DNA of 47,780 nt from a virus. The notes below the pieces were generated by a model, which saw only the letters and a list, made by a program, of their open reading frames with translations, searched no databases and had not been told where the DNA came from. The DNA is taken from positions 1-47,780 of IMG/VR virus record IMGVR_UViG_3300048930_000505; one strand, 5' to 3'. The position numbers and the translations under genes were made by a program. Shown here piece after piece: positions 15,427 to 23,418 of this stretch (its first letter is position 1; each line of letters begins with the position of its first letter).

Positions 15427-15431
15427 TGTGT

Positions 15432-16484
15432 TTACACTATTGAGAGTGAACGAGAAAACCTGTTTTCCGGCTTACACATGAAGCAATCAGTAAGACCCTT
15501 TTTGGGTAGGTTTTGTGCTACCCAACGGATATTGTCTGAATACCGACTATTCAGATACGTTCGGCGGGATGCCAAACTTTCTATCTGATAGCTTGTGCAA
15601 GGGTTTACCAGGATAGTATCAATCAGTTTTGAAATCGCTATCGCGGCGCCTCTAAATTGAAGCGAGCGAGCCAATACGTCGCGGAGGTGGTATCCGTTGA
15701 GCTCTTCGAGCTCACACACCCATTCCAACTCTTCGCAGATCAGGAAAGCGTCAAGCGCCATTCCAAACCCAGCGCTCGAAAAAGTGCCGTATGTCGCCTC
15801 GTTATCCGACGCCTGAAATCCTGAAACATACAAATGGTCCATCCACCCGGGATGTTTGCCGCAGCAAGTCACATTGTTGTTCCTTGGCGTGGCGCCATTC
15901 CTGTCAAAAGCAATGTAGTATTCCAGCCATTTTTCTTCGCACGTCCTCGAATACAGTGGCAGCTCTATTTGCGTCGTTAAAACCTTTTGCGTCATGGTAT
16001 TTGCCGAAACAAGTACAACCTCCACAGGGTCCGGCGAAACAAAAAGCGGGTCGTTGCTTTTGATAGTTACAGTGTACGTTCCAGGGGTATCAAGCGCCAG
16101 AAATATTTTTTTGAGTACCAGCTTCGCACCTTTCTGGTTTTTTGTGCGAACTCTGAGCCCCAAAAAATCATGAGTGACGAGCCTGGAACCGGTTGACGTT
16201 AATTGGGCAATAACTCCCGAAAAAGGACTGATTGAGCCGTCGTATTTCTCGCGAAGTGCTGCCCTCAAATCTGATTTAATTTCGAGAATTGCCTGCGTTC
16301 GAGCCGCTTGAAGGAGCTCCCAACCGTCAAACGCGCATTGGTCAATGATCGTCAGACCGTAGTCAGTATCCGTCAGGTGATACCCACTGTCAGACGTATC
16401 GAAGCCCTCTGGCGCGTCGTCTGTAAAGCAGGAGTATTCCTGTTTAGATAATCCCACAAGCGTATCGAAGCAGGCAACACTCAT
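15432..16484 (-). CDS. virion-associated hypothetical protein (350 aa)
   Basis: Soluble and Cys-rich (at least 11 cysteines, for example SVACFDTLV, DQCAFDGWELL, VTCCGKHPGW, CFMCKPE). An N-terminal helical part (residues about 48-80) is followed by a beta domain (GTYTVTIKSNDPLFVSPDP) and a helical end with RDVLARSLQFRGAAIAISKL. It has no signal peptide, although its upstream neighbour has one. The location between capsid and tail proteins suggests a head-tail connector or neck role; I recognise no family. Confidence 0.65.
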   Translation of the reverse strand: MSVACFDTLVGLSKQEYSCFTDDAPEGFDTSDSGYHLTDTDYGLTIIDQCAFDGWELLQAARTQAILEIKSDLRAALREKYDGSISPFSGVIAQLTSTGSRLVTHDFLGLRVRTKNQKGAKLVLKKIFLALDTPGTYTVTIKSNDPLFVSPDPVEVVLVSANTMTQKVLTTQIELPLYSRTCEEKWLEYYIAFDRNGATPRNNNVTCCGKHPGWMDHLYVSGFQASDNEATYGTFSSAGFGMALDAFLICEELEWVCELEELNGYHLRDVLARSLQFRGAAIAISKLIDTILVNPCTSYQIESLASRRTYLNSRYSDNIRWVAQNLPKKGLTDCFMCKPENRFSRSLSIV

Positions 16485-16975
16485 TACTCCGTGGCTTTGA
16501 TATTGAATTCGATGTTTCTGGCAATGGTGTTCGTGCCCGTTTTCACAAAAGCAATCCGATGAAAAGCACCATATACAGTTCCACCCCTTAGCCTGAAAAA
16601 TAGTTTTGTCGAATCAGCGCCGGAAACAGAAACGCTATCAATAGCCGACCAAATCGCGCTATTCGCATTGTTTCGTTCTTCAAGCCTGATTTTCACATTG
16701 GGAGTGCCTGCAATCTTTCGCATTTTGAAAAAATACTGGTATTGATATGCAGACTTCATGTTCCAAGGCACATACACATAGGTTGTGCCAGCCGCAGACA
16801 TGGTATCCAATGGTAAAGACCGCTGCTCTCCACCGCCCATAGGGGCATAAAACTCAACGGTTTGGCCAGCTTCATCCGTATAGGTAACGGCTCGATCTGG
16901 CATGTCAAAGGCTGATACTGCCACCATGCATAAGATCAGCGTCAAAAGGCCAAAAATGGCATAGGATTTTTTCAT
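16484..16975 (-). CDS. exported beta-sandwich-like protein (163 aa)
   Basis: The signal peptide MKKSYAIFGLLTLILCMVAV continues SAF. The mature part is all-beta (YQYQYFFKMRKIAGTPNVKI, STKLFFRLRGGTVYGAFHRI) and looks like a jelly-roll or Ig-type domain. It lies directly after the major capsid gene and one base before the next gene. Head decoration proteins are often beta-sandwiches at this place, but a decoration protein would not need export. It is the first of seven signal-peptide genes in the late block. Confidence 0.68.
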   Translation of the reverse strand: MKKSYAIFGLLTLILCMVAVSAFDMPDRAVTYTDEAGQTVEFYAPMGGGEQRSLPLDTMSAAGTTYVYVPWNMKSAYQYQYFFKMRKIAGTPNVKIRLEERNNANSAIWSAIDSVSVSGADSTKLFFRLRGGTVYGAFHRIAFVKTGTNTIARNIEFNIKATE

Positions 16976-16989
16976 TGTATTGAAATTTT

Positions 16990-17011
16990 GCCCCCTGGAT
17001 TACCAGGAGGC
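16990..17011 (-). terminator. hairpin after the major capsid gene
   Basis: GCC-c-CCTGG pairs with CCAGG-a-GGC around a 4-nt loop. No T tract follows on the minus strand. It is probably an attenuator that keeps capsid mRNA above the level of downstream genes. Confidence 0.4.
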
Positions 17012-17034
17012 GTGTTTACTTAATCGGGTTGACT

Positions 17035-18108
17035 TTACTCGGTAGAGAATTGCAAAACGCCCTTCTCTCCGTTCGGGCCGGTTGGTGCGAATTCAAAGCC
17101 GCCAATCAGACGGGCATAAATGCAATACTGATTTTGTTGGAATTCCTGAGCGTCACGGCCGACACAAGTCACAGCCATTTCAAACTCATACAGCACCGGA
17201 GAAAGCACCCCGTTGTTGTTCCAGCTCAGGATTGGGTCGGCCTGAACCCATACCCATTTTTCACCATCAGCAGTTACCACCCGGCGAGGGGTAGTCGTGT
17301 TTCGAACAGTGTTCCAGAAAGCATAGGAATTTGCATTGACGGCAAACAGGGTTTTGCGCGTCATTTTCTGGTCGAGGTCACGAAGGTCGAAGTAGATTTC
17401 CTGCTGAGCGTAGGCAAGCGCCTGGTCGCGGAATCCTTCATTCATTCGGTTCAACTGAGAGCGCCAGCGATCGTCAGACAGCAAGCGCCCGGAAACCATG
17501 AAAAAGTCGTCGAAGTTGTTCAGCATCGCGACCGTTTGGAATTCATTGAAACGCTCGTAGGTGAAATCGGCCGTGGGAACAGTAATTCGAGGGCTGTTCG
17601 AGGTGTAATCCCACGTCGAATCAATTTGCGTATCAATGTTCACCTGAGAGGCCGCAGCAACTCCCGCAATCACGACATCCCGATTGAATGCAACGCGCAT
17701 CTGGGACATCATGTGTGCCTGTTGTGCCGCAATTTCTTCGGCGAATTGAAGCAAATTGTCCGAACGGTTGTCAAGGACTTTGGACTTTGAGCGCACCAGA
17801 ACGGTGCTTTCGTAGTCCGCTTTGATCGTTTCGGCCTCATCGCCGCAAGGAACATCGCAATCCGCCGGTGCCGTAGTGGCCGCGTTGGTTGCTGCATGTG
17901 GGCGAATATACCACGCTTCAACGCCCACAACAGTGTTTCCCGTAAGGCGGGGAATCACTCGTGAACGTTGGCGGGCGAGCATAGCGCGCGCAGTAGATGC
18001 GCTGCCTGCTTTGAGCTCAGTTTGTGCGGTGTTTGGAGCTGCAAACATTTCTTCAAGTCGCACCTGGGCGACTTGAAGCGCGGAATCGGTAAAATCTCCG
18101 GCTGCCAT
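17035..18108 (-). CDS. major capsid protein (HK97-fold type, by context)
   Basis: A 357-residue soluble protein that directly follows the scaffold-like gene. An N-terminal helical arm (residues 1-50, MAAGDFTDSALQVAQVRLEE) leads to a segment rich in strands and to the long helix region LLQFAEEIAAQQAHMMSQMR. Later parts (YERFNEFQTVAMLNNFDDFF, MVSGRLLSDDRWRSQL) and a beta end with FEMAVTCVGRDAQE resemble Bacteroidota phage capsid proteins in style. Hairpins on both sides would isolate its mRNA, as expected for the most abundant product. The assignment rests on length, position after scaffold, and composition, not on a catalytic motif. Confidence 0.8.
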   Translation of the reverse strand: MAAGDFTDSALQVAQVRLEEMFAAPNTAQTELKAGSASTARAMLARQRSRVIPRLTGNTVVGVEAWYIRPHAATNAATTAPADCDVPCGDEAETIKADYESTVLVRSKSKVLDNRSDNLLQFAEEIAAQQAHMMSQMRVAFNRDVVIAGVAAASQVNIDTQIDSTWDYTSNSPRITVPTADFTYERFNEFQTVAMLNNFDDFFMVSGRLLSDDRWRSQLNRMNEGFRDQALAYAQQEIYFDLRDLDQKMTRKTLFAVNANSYAFWNTVRNTTTPRRVVTADGEKWVWVQADPILSWNNNGVLSPVLYEFEMAVTCVGRDAQEFQQNQYCIYARLIGGFEFAPTGPNGEKGVLQFSTE

Positions 18109-18140
18109 TTTTGAAAGTAGTTTTGTGTTTCAAAGAATGC

Positions 18141-18162
18141 GCCGGCAATATCTCATGCCGGC
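18141..18162 (-). terminator. hairpin between scaffold and capsid genes
   Basis: GCCGGC pairs with GCCGGC around a 10-nt loop, overlapping the scaffold stop. It lacks a T tract; it could be a processing or attenuation element that separates scaffold and capsid expression. Confidence 0.35.
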
Positions 18163-19082
18163 TATTTGCCAGCAGTTTCCGTCTGTTGTTGGTGTTGCCA
18201 GGATTTAGTTGCTTCCAATCGCTTAGCCGGGTCTGGCTCTTTTAATTTAAAAGCATCGTATTCGGCTTGATTGGCGAATCTCATAGTGGGCTTCCAATCA
18301 TCCTTGGCGCCCTGAGCGCCTGCGGGGTTTGGATTACCGCCTCCATGGTTAGGGTTCTGGGTATGAATGCCGTAAAGCGGTGCAGCAATCTCATTAACAA
18401 TGTGCTTTTTCAAGTCAAAAGGCTTCCCGAATGTGTCAGCCTTTGGGCTTTCGCCATCGTCGTCGAGCATGTACGGATTTCCCTTTTCGTCAATAGCGAT
18501 CTTTGAGGGGTCGAGTTGGCGAAAAATAGCGTCAATCCGGTTCTGCTTTGAGATTGTAGAGCCTGGCACTTCAAGCACCACCTTAGCTTCTTCAAGCGTT
18601 TGAGATAGCCACGGTTTGAGAAGGTCCGCAACTCTGGCCTGCTTGGCCTGCTTGCGAGTGTTTTCTGCTTCCGCTTTTGCTGCCTCAACTGCTTGCTTGG
18701 CTTCGCTCAACCGAGCATTCAATACTTTTTTGAACGCTGGCAATTTGACAAGTTCGTCCTCCGTCATTTCTGCCGGCTTTTTGCCTGGGTCGGCTGTTTC
18801 AACGCGCCATGCGTCGAATGCCTCCAAAAGCTCTCTGCCTTGCAGATTTTCAGGGTTGTCGAACCCAACAGACTTGACAAACTTCCGAAGCTGGTCATTG
18901 ATTTCTCGCTGTCCGGTTGTTCGGCTGTTAGTCACTGCTGCTTTGACGCGCTCGGATATTGTTTGAGAAACAATTTCTGCAACTTCATCCTCACTGCGCC
19001 AATCTTCGCCGTCTTTGAGGGTGGCGAGCCATTCCGCGTCTAATTTGAGGGCCTTCGCGATGCCTGAGTATAGTTTACTCAT
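18162..19082 (-). CDS. capsid scaffolding protein
   Basis: 306 residues, highly charged and mostly helical. After MSKLYSGIAKALKLDAEW comes a long coiled-coil part (ARLSEAKQAVEAAKAEAENT, then RKQAKQARV, about 123-152), a small domain (AIDEKGNPYMLDDDGESP) and a Gly/Asn/Pro-rich linker with a basic C-terminal end. These are typical of tailed-phage scaffolds, which guide capsid assembly and then leave. It lies directly upstream of the capsid gene. No protease motif is visible, so there is no fused maturation protease. Confidence 0.78.
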   Translation of the reverse strand: MSKLYSGIAKALKLDAEWLATLKDGEDWRSEDEVAEIVSQTISERVKAAVTNSRTTGQREINDQLRKFVKSVGFDNPENLQGRELLEAFDAWRVETADPGKKPAEMTEDELVKLPAFKKVLNARLSEAKQAVEAAKAEAENTRKQAKQARVADLLKPWLSQTLEEAKVVLEVPGSTISKQNRIDAIFRQLDPSKIAIDEKGNPYMLDDDGESPKADTFGKPFDLKKHIVNEIAAPLYGIHTQNPNHGGGNPNPAGAQGAKDDWKPTMRFANQAEYDAFKLKEPDPAKRLEATKSWQHQQQTETAGK

Positions 19083-19275
19083 TTGTAGGATATTGTTCGT
19101 TTTTTGTCTTTTTTGCCTCTTTTGGTTCTGGGGCTGGCTTCTCTTGCTTTTCGTTCACTGGAAGAAAAACGTACTTGGGGCCAATCAACTTGTCGGCCTC
19201 CATTTCGCGTTTTTCTTGGTCTGAAATTGCCGGGTATTGCCGGCCGGTGCGCTTATTCTTTGGAATCCAGTTCAT
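19075..19275 (-). CDS. small Lys/Glu-tailed protein (66 aa)
   Basis: The chosen start MNWIPKNKRTGRQYPAISDQ (19275) avoids most of the overlap with the next gene; a longer frame is open upstream. A short compact part ends with GPKYVFLPVNEKQ, and the C-terminal tail PAPEPKEAKKTKNE resembles the tail of the neighbouring protein (AEPKEAKKKKEQ). The two may be diverged paralogues. Position before the scaffold gene suggests a minor head protein. Confidence 0.6.
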   Translation of the reverse strand: MNWIPKNKRTGRQYPAISDQEKREMEADKLIGPKYVFLPVNEKQEKPAPEPKEAKKTKNEQYPTNE

Positions 19276-19507
19276 CGGCTTGTTCTTTTTTCTTTTTTGC
19301 CTCTTTTGGCTCTGCGATAGGAGGTGTATATACGCGATACCCCTGTTTTTCGTAGGCTGCAATGTCAGCCTGTGGCACCTGAATCAAAATGGGATTGTCA
19401 GGATGCAGTGCGTTAAGCTGGTCATTCGTCACGGGAACCATGCCGTGACTGATTCGCTTTTCCTGCATTTTGGCGTATTTATCTGCCAGAATCTTTCTGA
19501 TGCTCAT
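19253..19507 (-). CDS. small Lys-tailed protein (84 aa)
   Basis: The start at 19507 (MSIRKILADKYAKMQEKRIS) is preferred to the longer frame at 19552. A helical N-terminus is followed by a short beta region (IAAYEKQGYRVYTPP) and a basic tail, AEPKEAKKKKEQADELDS, shared with the 66-residue neighbour. It is the first gene after a 79-base gap that separates it from the tape-measure gene. That gap contains TATTTTTG on the minus strand but no good -33 box. Function unknown. Confidence 0.62.
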   Translation of the reverse strand: MSIRKILADKYAKMQEKRISHGMVPVTNDQLNALHPDNPILIQVPQADIAAYEKQGYRVYTPPIAEPKEAKKKKEQADELDSKE

Positions 19508-19586
19508 GGGTAAAGTTTTGTTTGAAGCAAATACTGTGCAAAAATAATCCACTTTTGCAAACTTTGCGCGAATTTTCGCAAAATAA

Positions 19587-22268
19587 TTATTTGCCTTTTG
19601 GAAGCACTGTCTTTTTTACTTTCATTCTGCCATTGGTAACAACCTCTTTATACCCATCTTTCCAGGGGTAAACCGTTGGTTTTGCCTGAATCGCTTCAAC
19701 AATCCTATCGCTTGCGGCTTGATAGGCTTTTGCCAAATCAGCCTGCTTTTGTGCAGATTCTGCTCTTTCCCGGCGTCGTTCGAGCGATTTTATCCGTGGC
19801 GCCGCGTCTGACAATGGGCTTTCATGGTCACTAATGCCCTCTGCCATACGGTAGAGGTCCCGGCCTCGGTATTTGCCCCTGTTGAGGTTTGCCAGGAACT
19901 TGTCATGCTCTTTAGAGTGCTCGGTGCCAACGAGCCACTCGTCCTTTTCAACTGCAAAAATTCTTCGGCCGTCGAATACTAAATCCTCATTACCCTGCTC
20001 ATGGGTATTGCCGTCAAACTTGCGGCCCTTGCGCAGCTTTGGCGGCTCAGTGGCTTTCAATGCACGCGCCTTGGCTGTTGCGAAGGCTCCGAACATTAAG
20101 CCGATAGTCCCAATGGCCAGGCCAATACCAAGCGGACCCAGTGACGAAAGACTCTTGAAAATGTTTACTGAGCTTGTAATAAGGCCGGATAACTGAACGG
20201 CGCTATCCAAATAAATCTGTGCCCGTCTGGCTTTGGCTTCTTCCTTGGCTGCGTCGTCGCGCAGCTTTTTGGCTGTCGCCAGTTCCTGCTTTTTCAGGTC
20301 AACATTATTAGCCAAGCCCTGTTTTGCGTACTCTTGCTCCTTTTCAAGCGCCTCTTCTGCAGCCTCAACTTTTTCCTGTGCTGCTCTTGTCGCGGCCTCC
20401 GCTTCGTTAATTCTCGCCTGCGCCAACTCATTGAGCGAGTTGATAATTGAGCCGATTGACTTTCGAATAGCTTCTTCCTGCCCTGGCGGCAACTTAATGC
20501 CGAGAATGTCGAAAAGATTGATTGGTTGGCCGTCAGGTCCTTTTTTGGGCTCTGGTATGTCAATGCCCTTCAACAGGGTTTCGATCTCTTGAATCCGAGC
20601 TCGAATAATGTCTGCCTCCGGGCCAGACGCATTGAGCGCCAACAGCGCTTTTTGGTAGCGTAAATCAGCCTCCAAGCGTTGTGCCTGGATACGCTTGTTG
20701 AACTCGTTTTGCTGCTCTTTTACGGCCTGCTCATCGGCGCCTCCTGCCCGAAGCATTGCGACAAAATTGGCAAATTCTGCCTGGGTAATGTCAATGCGTG
20801 CATTTTCAAGTTCATTGGCCTGAGCAAGTGCCGCCTGGGCGTCTTTAATTCTGCCCTCGTCAGCCGCCTTTTTGGCCTCTTTCCGCTTTTCTTCTGCTTC
20901 GGCTTCTTTCTGTATGCCGTCGAGAATTGCGTCAAGGATTTCCTTTTCACCCTGTTCGATGGTATCAACAATCCGGTCCTGCAATTTTTGGCGTTGCTCG
21001 ATTTCTTTGTCGGACAATGGCCGCAGCTTCTCTACTTCTGCGATCTTTTTCAGGCCGTCCTGTATTGCCTGGACCTGAGCGGTAATGCCTTGGCGAATTT
21101 GTTCAACCTTCTTTTCTGTTGGGTCCTCTTGCAAATCAATGTCAAGGCGAGAAAGCAATTTGCTAACGTCGTCAAGGTTCTTCGTGATGAAGTCGGCACG
21201 CTCCTTTTCGAGCGCATTAAGTCGCTGCAATAGCCCAAGCCGGTTTTTCTCGGCATTGCTTCGCACCTCCATCACTTCTATTTCCTTTTTGATCAGCTTT
21301 TCCTTTTCTGCTGCATTCTGCGTTGAAAGCTGAAAAGCGGTGCGTGCATACTGTAATTCCTGCTCGGCAAACCCGACGCGAATTCTCGAAATTTCCCCCT
21401 CTATTTCGATAGCCTTTTTCAGCGATGCGATACGCTGATTGTAGGTCAAATTTTCTTTCCCGGCAGCCTCTTGGGCCTTTTCACTGGCCGATACGAGCTT
21501 TGCCGTAGAAATAGCGGCAGCGAACTGCGCATCCCTTAGCTTTTGAAGTGCCAACTCATTTGCGTCTGCTGCTGCAGCCGCGTCGTATATGGCACCTCCT
21601 ATGTTATTGAATGCCTGACCGAATGCAATGGCGGCCCCTGAATAATCCAAGGTAATGAACTTATATATCCCTTCGGCCAAAAAACTAAGCCGCTTTATAA
21701 CGACATTGATTGCGGCGTCAAATACCGCACTTGCCCGAGCGGCTGCGTCAATAACCTCCTGATACTTGAACAACTGCTGCACCAGCTTCGCAACTAATGC
21801 AACGATGAAGCCGATAGGAGATGCTTTCAAAACCGTGTCGAAAATTCGCTGTGCGACCGTCATGCCCTTGGTAGCGGCTTCTGCGCTTTTGGTAGCGGAT
21901 GCCGCCTGGTTGGTAGAAGCTGTGGCTTGGTTCAAAGTGGAGGCCATTGCAACGTTCTTTTTGATACCCTCGTTTTGGGCTGCTGCAAGGGCCTCCTGGG
22001 CCTTTCTGTGGGCTTCAATCTCTTTACGAAACTTCTCCTGTTTGGCAATTCTATCCTGAGCGCCGGCCGCAAGGCGTTCCTGGGCCTGCTTGTATGCTTC
22101 AAGGGATGCGGCAGCCCTTTCTGCATCTGAAGCAGATTTGCCCATGCCGGCAGAGATAGCATCCTGCGTGCTTTCGGCCGTTTTACCGGTCTGCTCTAAT
22201 TTTGCAGCAATCTTGTCCAGGCTGTCAAGGATTTGCTTGTCGTCAGATGTCAGCTTTAAATCTACCAT
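19587..22268 (-). CDS. tail tape measure protein
   Basis: At 893 residues this is the longest protein. It is rich in Ala, Lys, Glu and Gln, with long coiled coils (for example AAAEKARKAQEAL-type stretches near residues 60-110 and 430-480) and two hydrophobic segments, ASPIGFIVALVAKLVQQLF (about 148-166) and GPLGIGLAIGTIGLMFGAF (about 730-748). These are standard tape-measure traits; the protein sets tail length and may enter the cell membrane. It directly follows the frameshifted chaperone pair. Its length would predict a tail near 130 nm if the usual 1.5 Angstrom per residue holds. It precedes scaffold and capsid genes, an unusual order. Confidence 0.93.
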   Translation of the reverse strand: MVDLKLTSDDKQILDSLDKIAAKLEQTGKTAESTQDAISAGMGKSASDAERAAASLEAYKQAQERLAAGAQDRIAKQEKFRKEIEAHRKAQEALAAAQNEGIKKNVAMASTLNQATASTNQAASATKSAEAATKGMTVAQRIFDTVLKASPIGFIVALVAKLVQQLFKYQEVIDAAARASAVFDAAINVVIKRLSFLAEGIYKFITLDYSGAAIAFGQAFNNIGGAIYDAAAAADANELALQKLRDAQFAAAISTAKLVSASEKAQEAAGKENLTYNQRIASLKKAIEIEGEISRIRVGFAEQELQYARTAFQLSTQNAAEKEKLIKKEIEVMEVRSNAEKNRLGLLQRLNALEKERADFITKNLDDVSKLLSRLDIDLQEDPTEKKVEQIRQGITAQVQAIQDGLKKIAEVEKLRPLSDKEIEQRQKLQDRIVDTIEQGEKEILDAILDGIQKEAEAEEKRKEAKKAADEGRIKDAQAALAQANELENARIDITQAEFANFVAMLRAGGADEQAVKEQQNEFNKRIQAQRLEADLRYQKALLALNASGPEADIIRARIQEIETLLKGIDIPEPKKGPDGQPINLFDILGIKLPPGQEEAIRKSIGSIINSLNELAQARINEAEAATRAAQEKVEAAEEALEKEQEYAKQGLANNVDLKKQELATAKKLRDDAAKEEAKARRAQIYLDSAVQLSGLITSSVNIFKSLSSLGPLGIGLAIGTIGLMFGAFATAKARALKATEPPKLRKGRKFDGNTHEQGNEDLVFDGRRIFAVEKDEWLVGTEHSKEHDKFLANLNRGKYRGRDLYRMAEGISDHESPLSDAAPRIKSLERRRERAESAQKQADLAKAYQAASDRIVEAIQAKPTVYPWKDGYKEVVTNGRMKVKKTVLPKGK

Positions 22269-22554
22269 TTGCCTCGATGCGTTTTATGTGTTCTTGTTCC
22301 CGTTGTTCGCACTCGTTCACCAGCCTGAAAAAAGTCAGATAATCAAACTTTTCCAGGTCGTCGAGTGTGTATGGACTGAGCCGAAGAACGAACTCTTTCA
22401 TGTGCCGGAATTCGCGCTCAAACTTTTCAACGTTTAGCTCGATGCGCCCATTTTCTGCAACAAAATATCTACCAACGACCTTGCCGCTTGCTTTTCCGTT
22501 TCTTCCAATAACTCGCTGAATATCTCTCTCCAAGCGGGTATTTGCAACATTCCA
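22243..22554 (-). CDS. tail assembly chaperone, -1 frameshift extension (GT-type)
   Basis: This 103-codon frame has no ATG near its beginning and is open upstream to a run of nine T in the preceding gene. Slipping by -1 at T-TTT-TTT turns the upstream reading DLFFF into a fusion continuing with WNVANTRLERDIQRVIGRNG. The fusion would be 253 residues. Two overlapping frames in the -1 relation directly before the tape-measure gene are the classic lambda G/GT arrangement, in which both products coat the tape measure during tail assembly. A TTG at 22533 could also start it. It overlaps the tape-measure start by 26 bases. Confidence 0.75.
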   Translation of the reverse strand, partial: WNVANTRLERDIQRVIGRNGKASGKVVGRYFVAENGRIELNVEKFEREFRHMKEFVLRLSPYTLDDLEKFDYLTFFRLVNECEQREQEHIKRIEANGRFKADI

Positions 22555-23003
22555 AAAAAAAACAGGTCTTGCTCGTCTATGCCTTCGGCGGAGAAGTCCT
22601 CAATCATGGCCGTGGCGGCTTCCATATCCCATTCATACGGGCTTTTGCCTTCCTCGTAAATGAAAAGGGTTGCCAGATAAAAAGCCTTATCAAATTTGGC
22701 TTTACTCATATCAATAAGGCCCTTGATAATGCTATCAGCCCACACGATTGCCTCGGCGCGGATTTCAGAAACCTTTTTGTCAGATGCCCAAAGGTCTTTC
22801 ACGCTTCTGAGTGAAATGATTAGGTCGGAAAACGAAACACCGGCCCCTGCAACGATCATCAGTTTTTGATACTCCCCCCACTTGTTAATACCAAGCGGGT
22901 GCCCTGGCTGAATGAATTTGTATGTTTTCCCGTTGGCGGTGAACGGCTCAAACGTCATGTTTCCGGCCTCGTCCCTGGCGAACTTTTTCAACTGTGCTTC
23001 CAT
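22434..23003 (-). CDS. tail assembly chaperone, short form (G-type)
   Basis: 189 residues. The protein starts MEAQLKKFARDEAGNMTFEP, has FIQPGHPLGINKWGEYQKLM, and continues as a helical fold to EGIDEQDLFFFGMLQI, where the slippery T9 lies (codons 148-150). In lambda-like phages the unshifted product binds the tape measure together with a longer frameshifted form. Position immediately upstream of the tape-measure gene and the -1 overlap support this role. Sequence similarity to known chaperones is not obvious, as is usual for this family. Confidence 0.72.
   Translation of the reverse strand: MEAQLKKFARDEAGNMTFEPFTANGKTYKFIQPGHPLGINKWGEYQKLMIVAGAGVSFSDLIISLRSVKDLWASDKKVSEIRAEAIVWADSIIKGLIDMSKAKFDKAFYLATLFIYEEGKSPYEWDMEAATAMIEDFSAEGIDEQDLFFFGMLQIPAWREIFSELLEETEKQAARSLVDILLQKMGASS
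22554..22562 (-). promoter_or_regulatory. slippery site for -1 ribosomal frameshifting
   Basis: Nine T on the minus strand, in frame as TTT TTT TTT GGA, so the heptamer T-TTT-TTT is in the correct phase. A homopolymer miscount would change the reading and should be excluded with the reads. Confidence 0.75.
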
Positions 23004-23284
23004 TTTTCCCTAATGTCTTTGAAATCTTCCAGCAGGATTGCGCCGAAGCTGGCAGATAGGATTTGAAGGATATTTGTTACGTCAAAACAGCCGCAATAGG
23101 TTGCGACCTGATAAGCGACAGAAACCCAAACAGCATGACAGGCTCCGCATTCAATGAATGGATGCCGGACAAAATACGGCAGTCGTTCGGCAGCTAATTT
23201 CAGCCATCCGAATACCTTGCCGCTCTCTGACCATGGGCCGCAAAAAAGGTGCGACCATAGGGAAATTGCCAGTGTTTCAATCAT
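22988..23284 (-). CDS. small Cys-containing membrane-associated protein (98 aa)
   Basis: The start at 23284 overlaps the preceding stop by ATGA. It contains FIECGACHAVWVSVAYQVA (two Cys and a His before a hydrophobic segment), which recalls DUF1360-like proteins with a CxxC-tryptophan motif, and a second moderately hydrophobic stretch (DVTNILQILSASFGAILLED). It is found next to tail chaperones. Its role is unknown. Confidence 0.6.
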   Translation of the reverse strand: MIETLAISLWSHLFCGPWSESGKVFGWLKLAAERLPYFVRHPFIECGACHAVWVSVAYQVATYCGCFDVTNILQILSASFGAILLEDFKDIREKWKHS

Positions 23285-23418
23285 ATTACTTTCAATAGTC
23301 TTGCGCCGCACCAATAAGGCCATCCAACAGGGTAGCCATCATCCTTCGCGGCCTCATTTGAATCGTACTCGGGCAAACTTGCAAGCCATGCCCGAATTTC
23401 TGTTTCGAAAAAGTCCAT
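23281..23418 (-). CDS. small protein (45 aa)
   Basis: An ATG at 23418 overlaps the upstream stop (TAATG), and the stop overlaps the next start (ATGA), so it is tightly locked into the operon. The product MDFFETEIRAWLASLPEYDS is followed by DDGYPVGWPYWCGARLLKV. It is acidic at the start and aromatic-rich at the end. No family is recognised; perfect overlaps on both sides support it. Confidence 0.65.
   Translation of the reverse strand: MDFFETEIRAWLASLPEYDSNEAAKDDGYPVGWPYWCGARLLKVI

Noticed and set aside
19508-19586. Promoter between tape-measure and small head genes
   Set aside because: A -7-like TATTTTTG exists, but no TTTG or TTG lies at 19-20 bases upstream.
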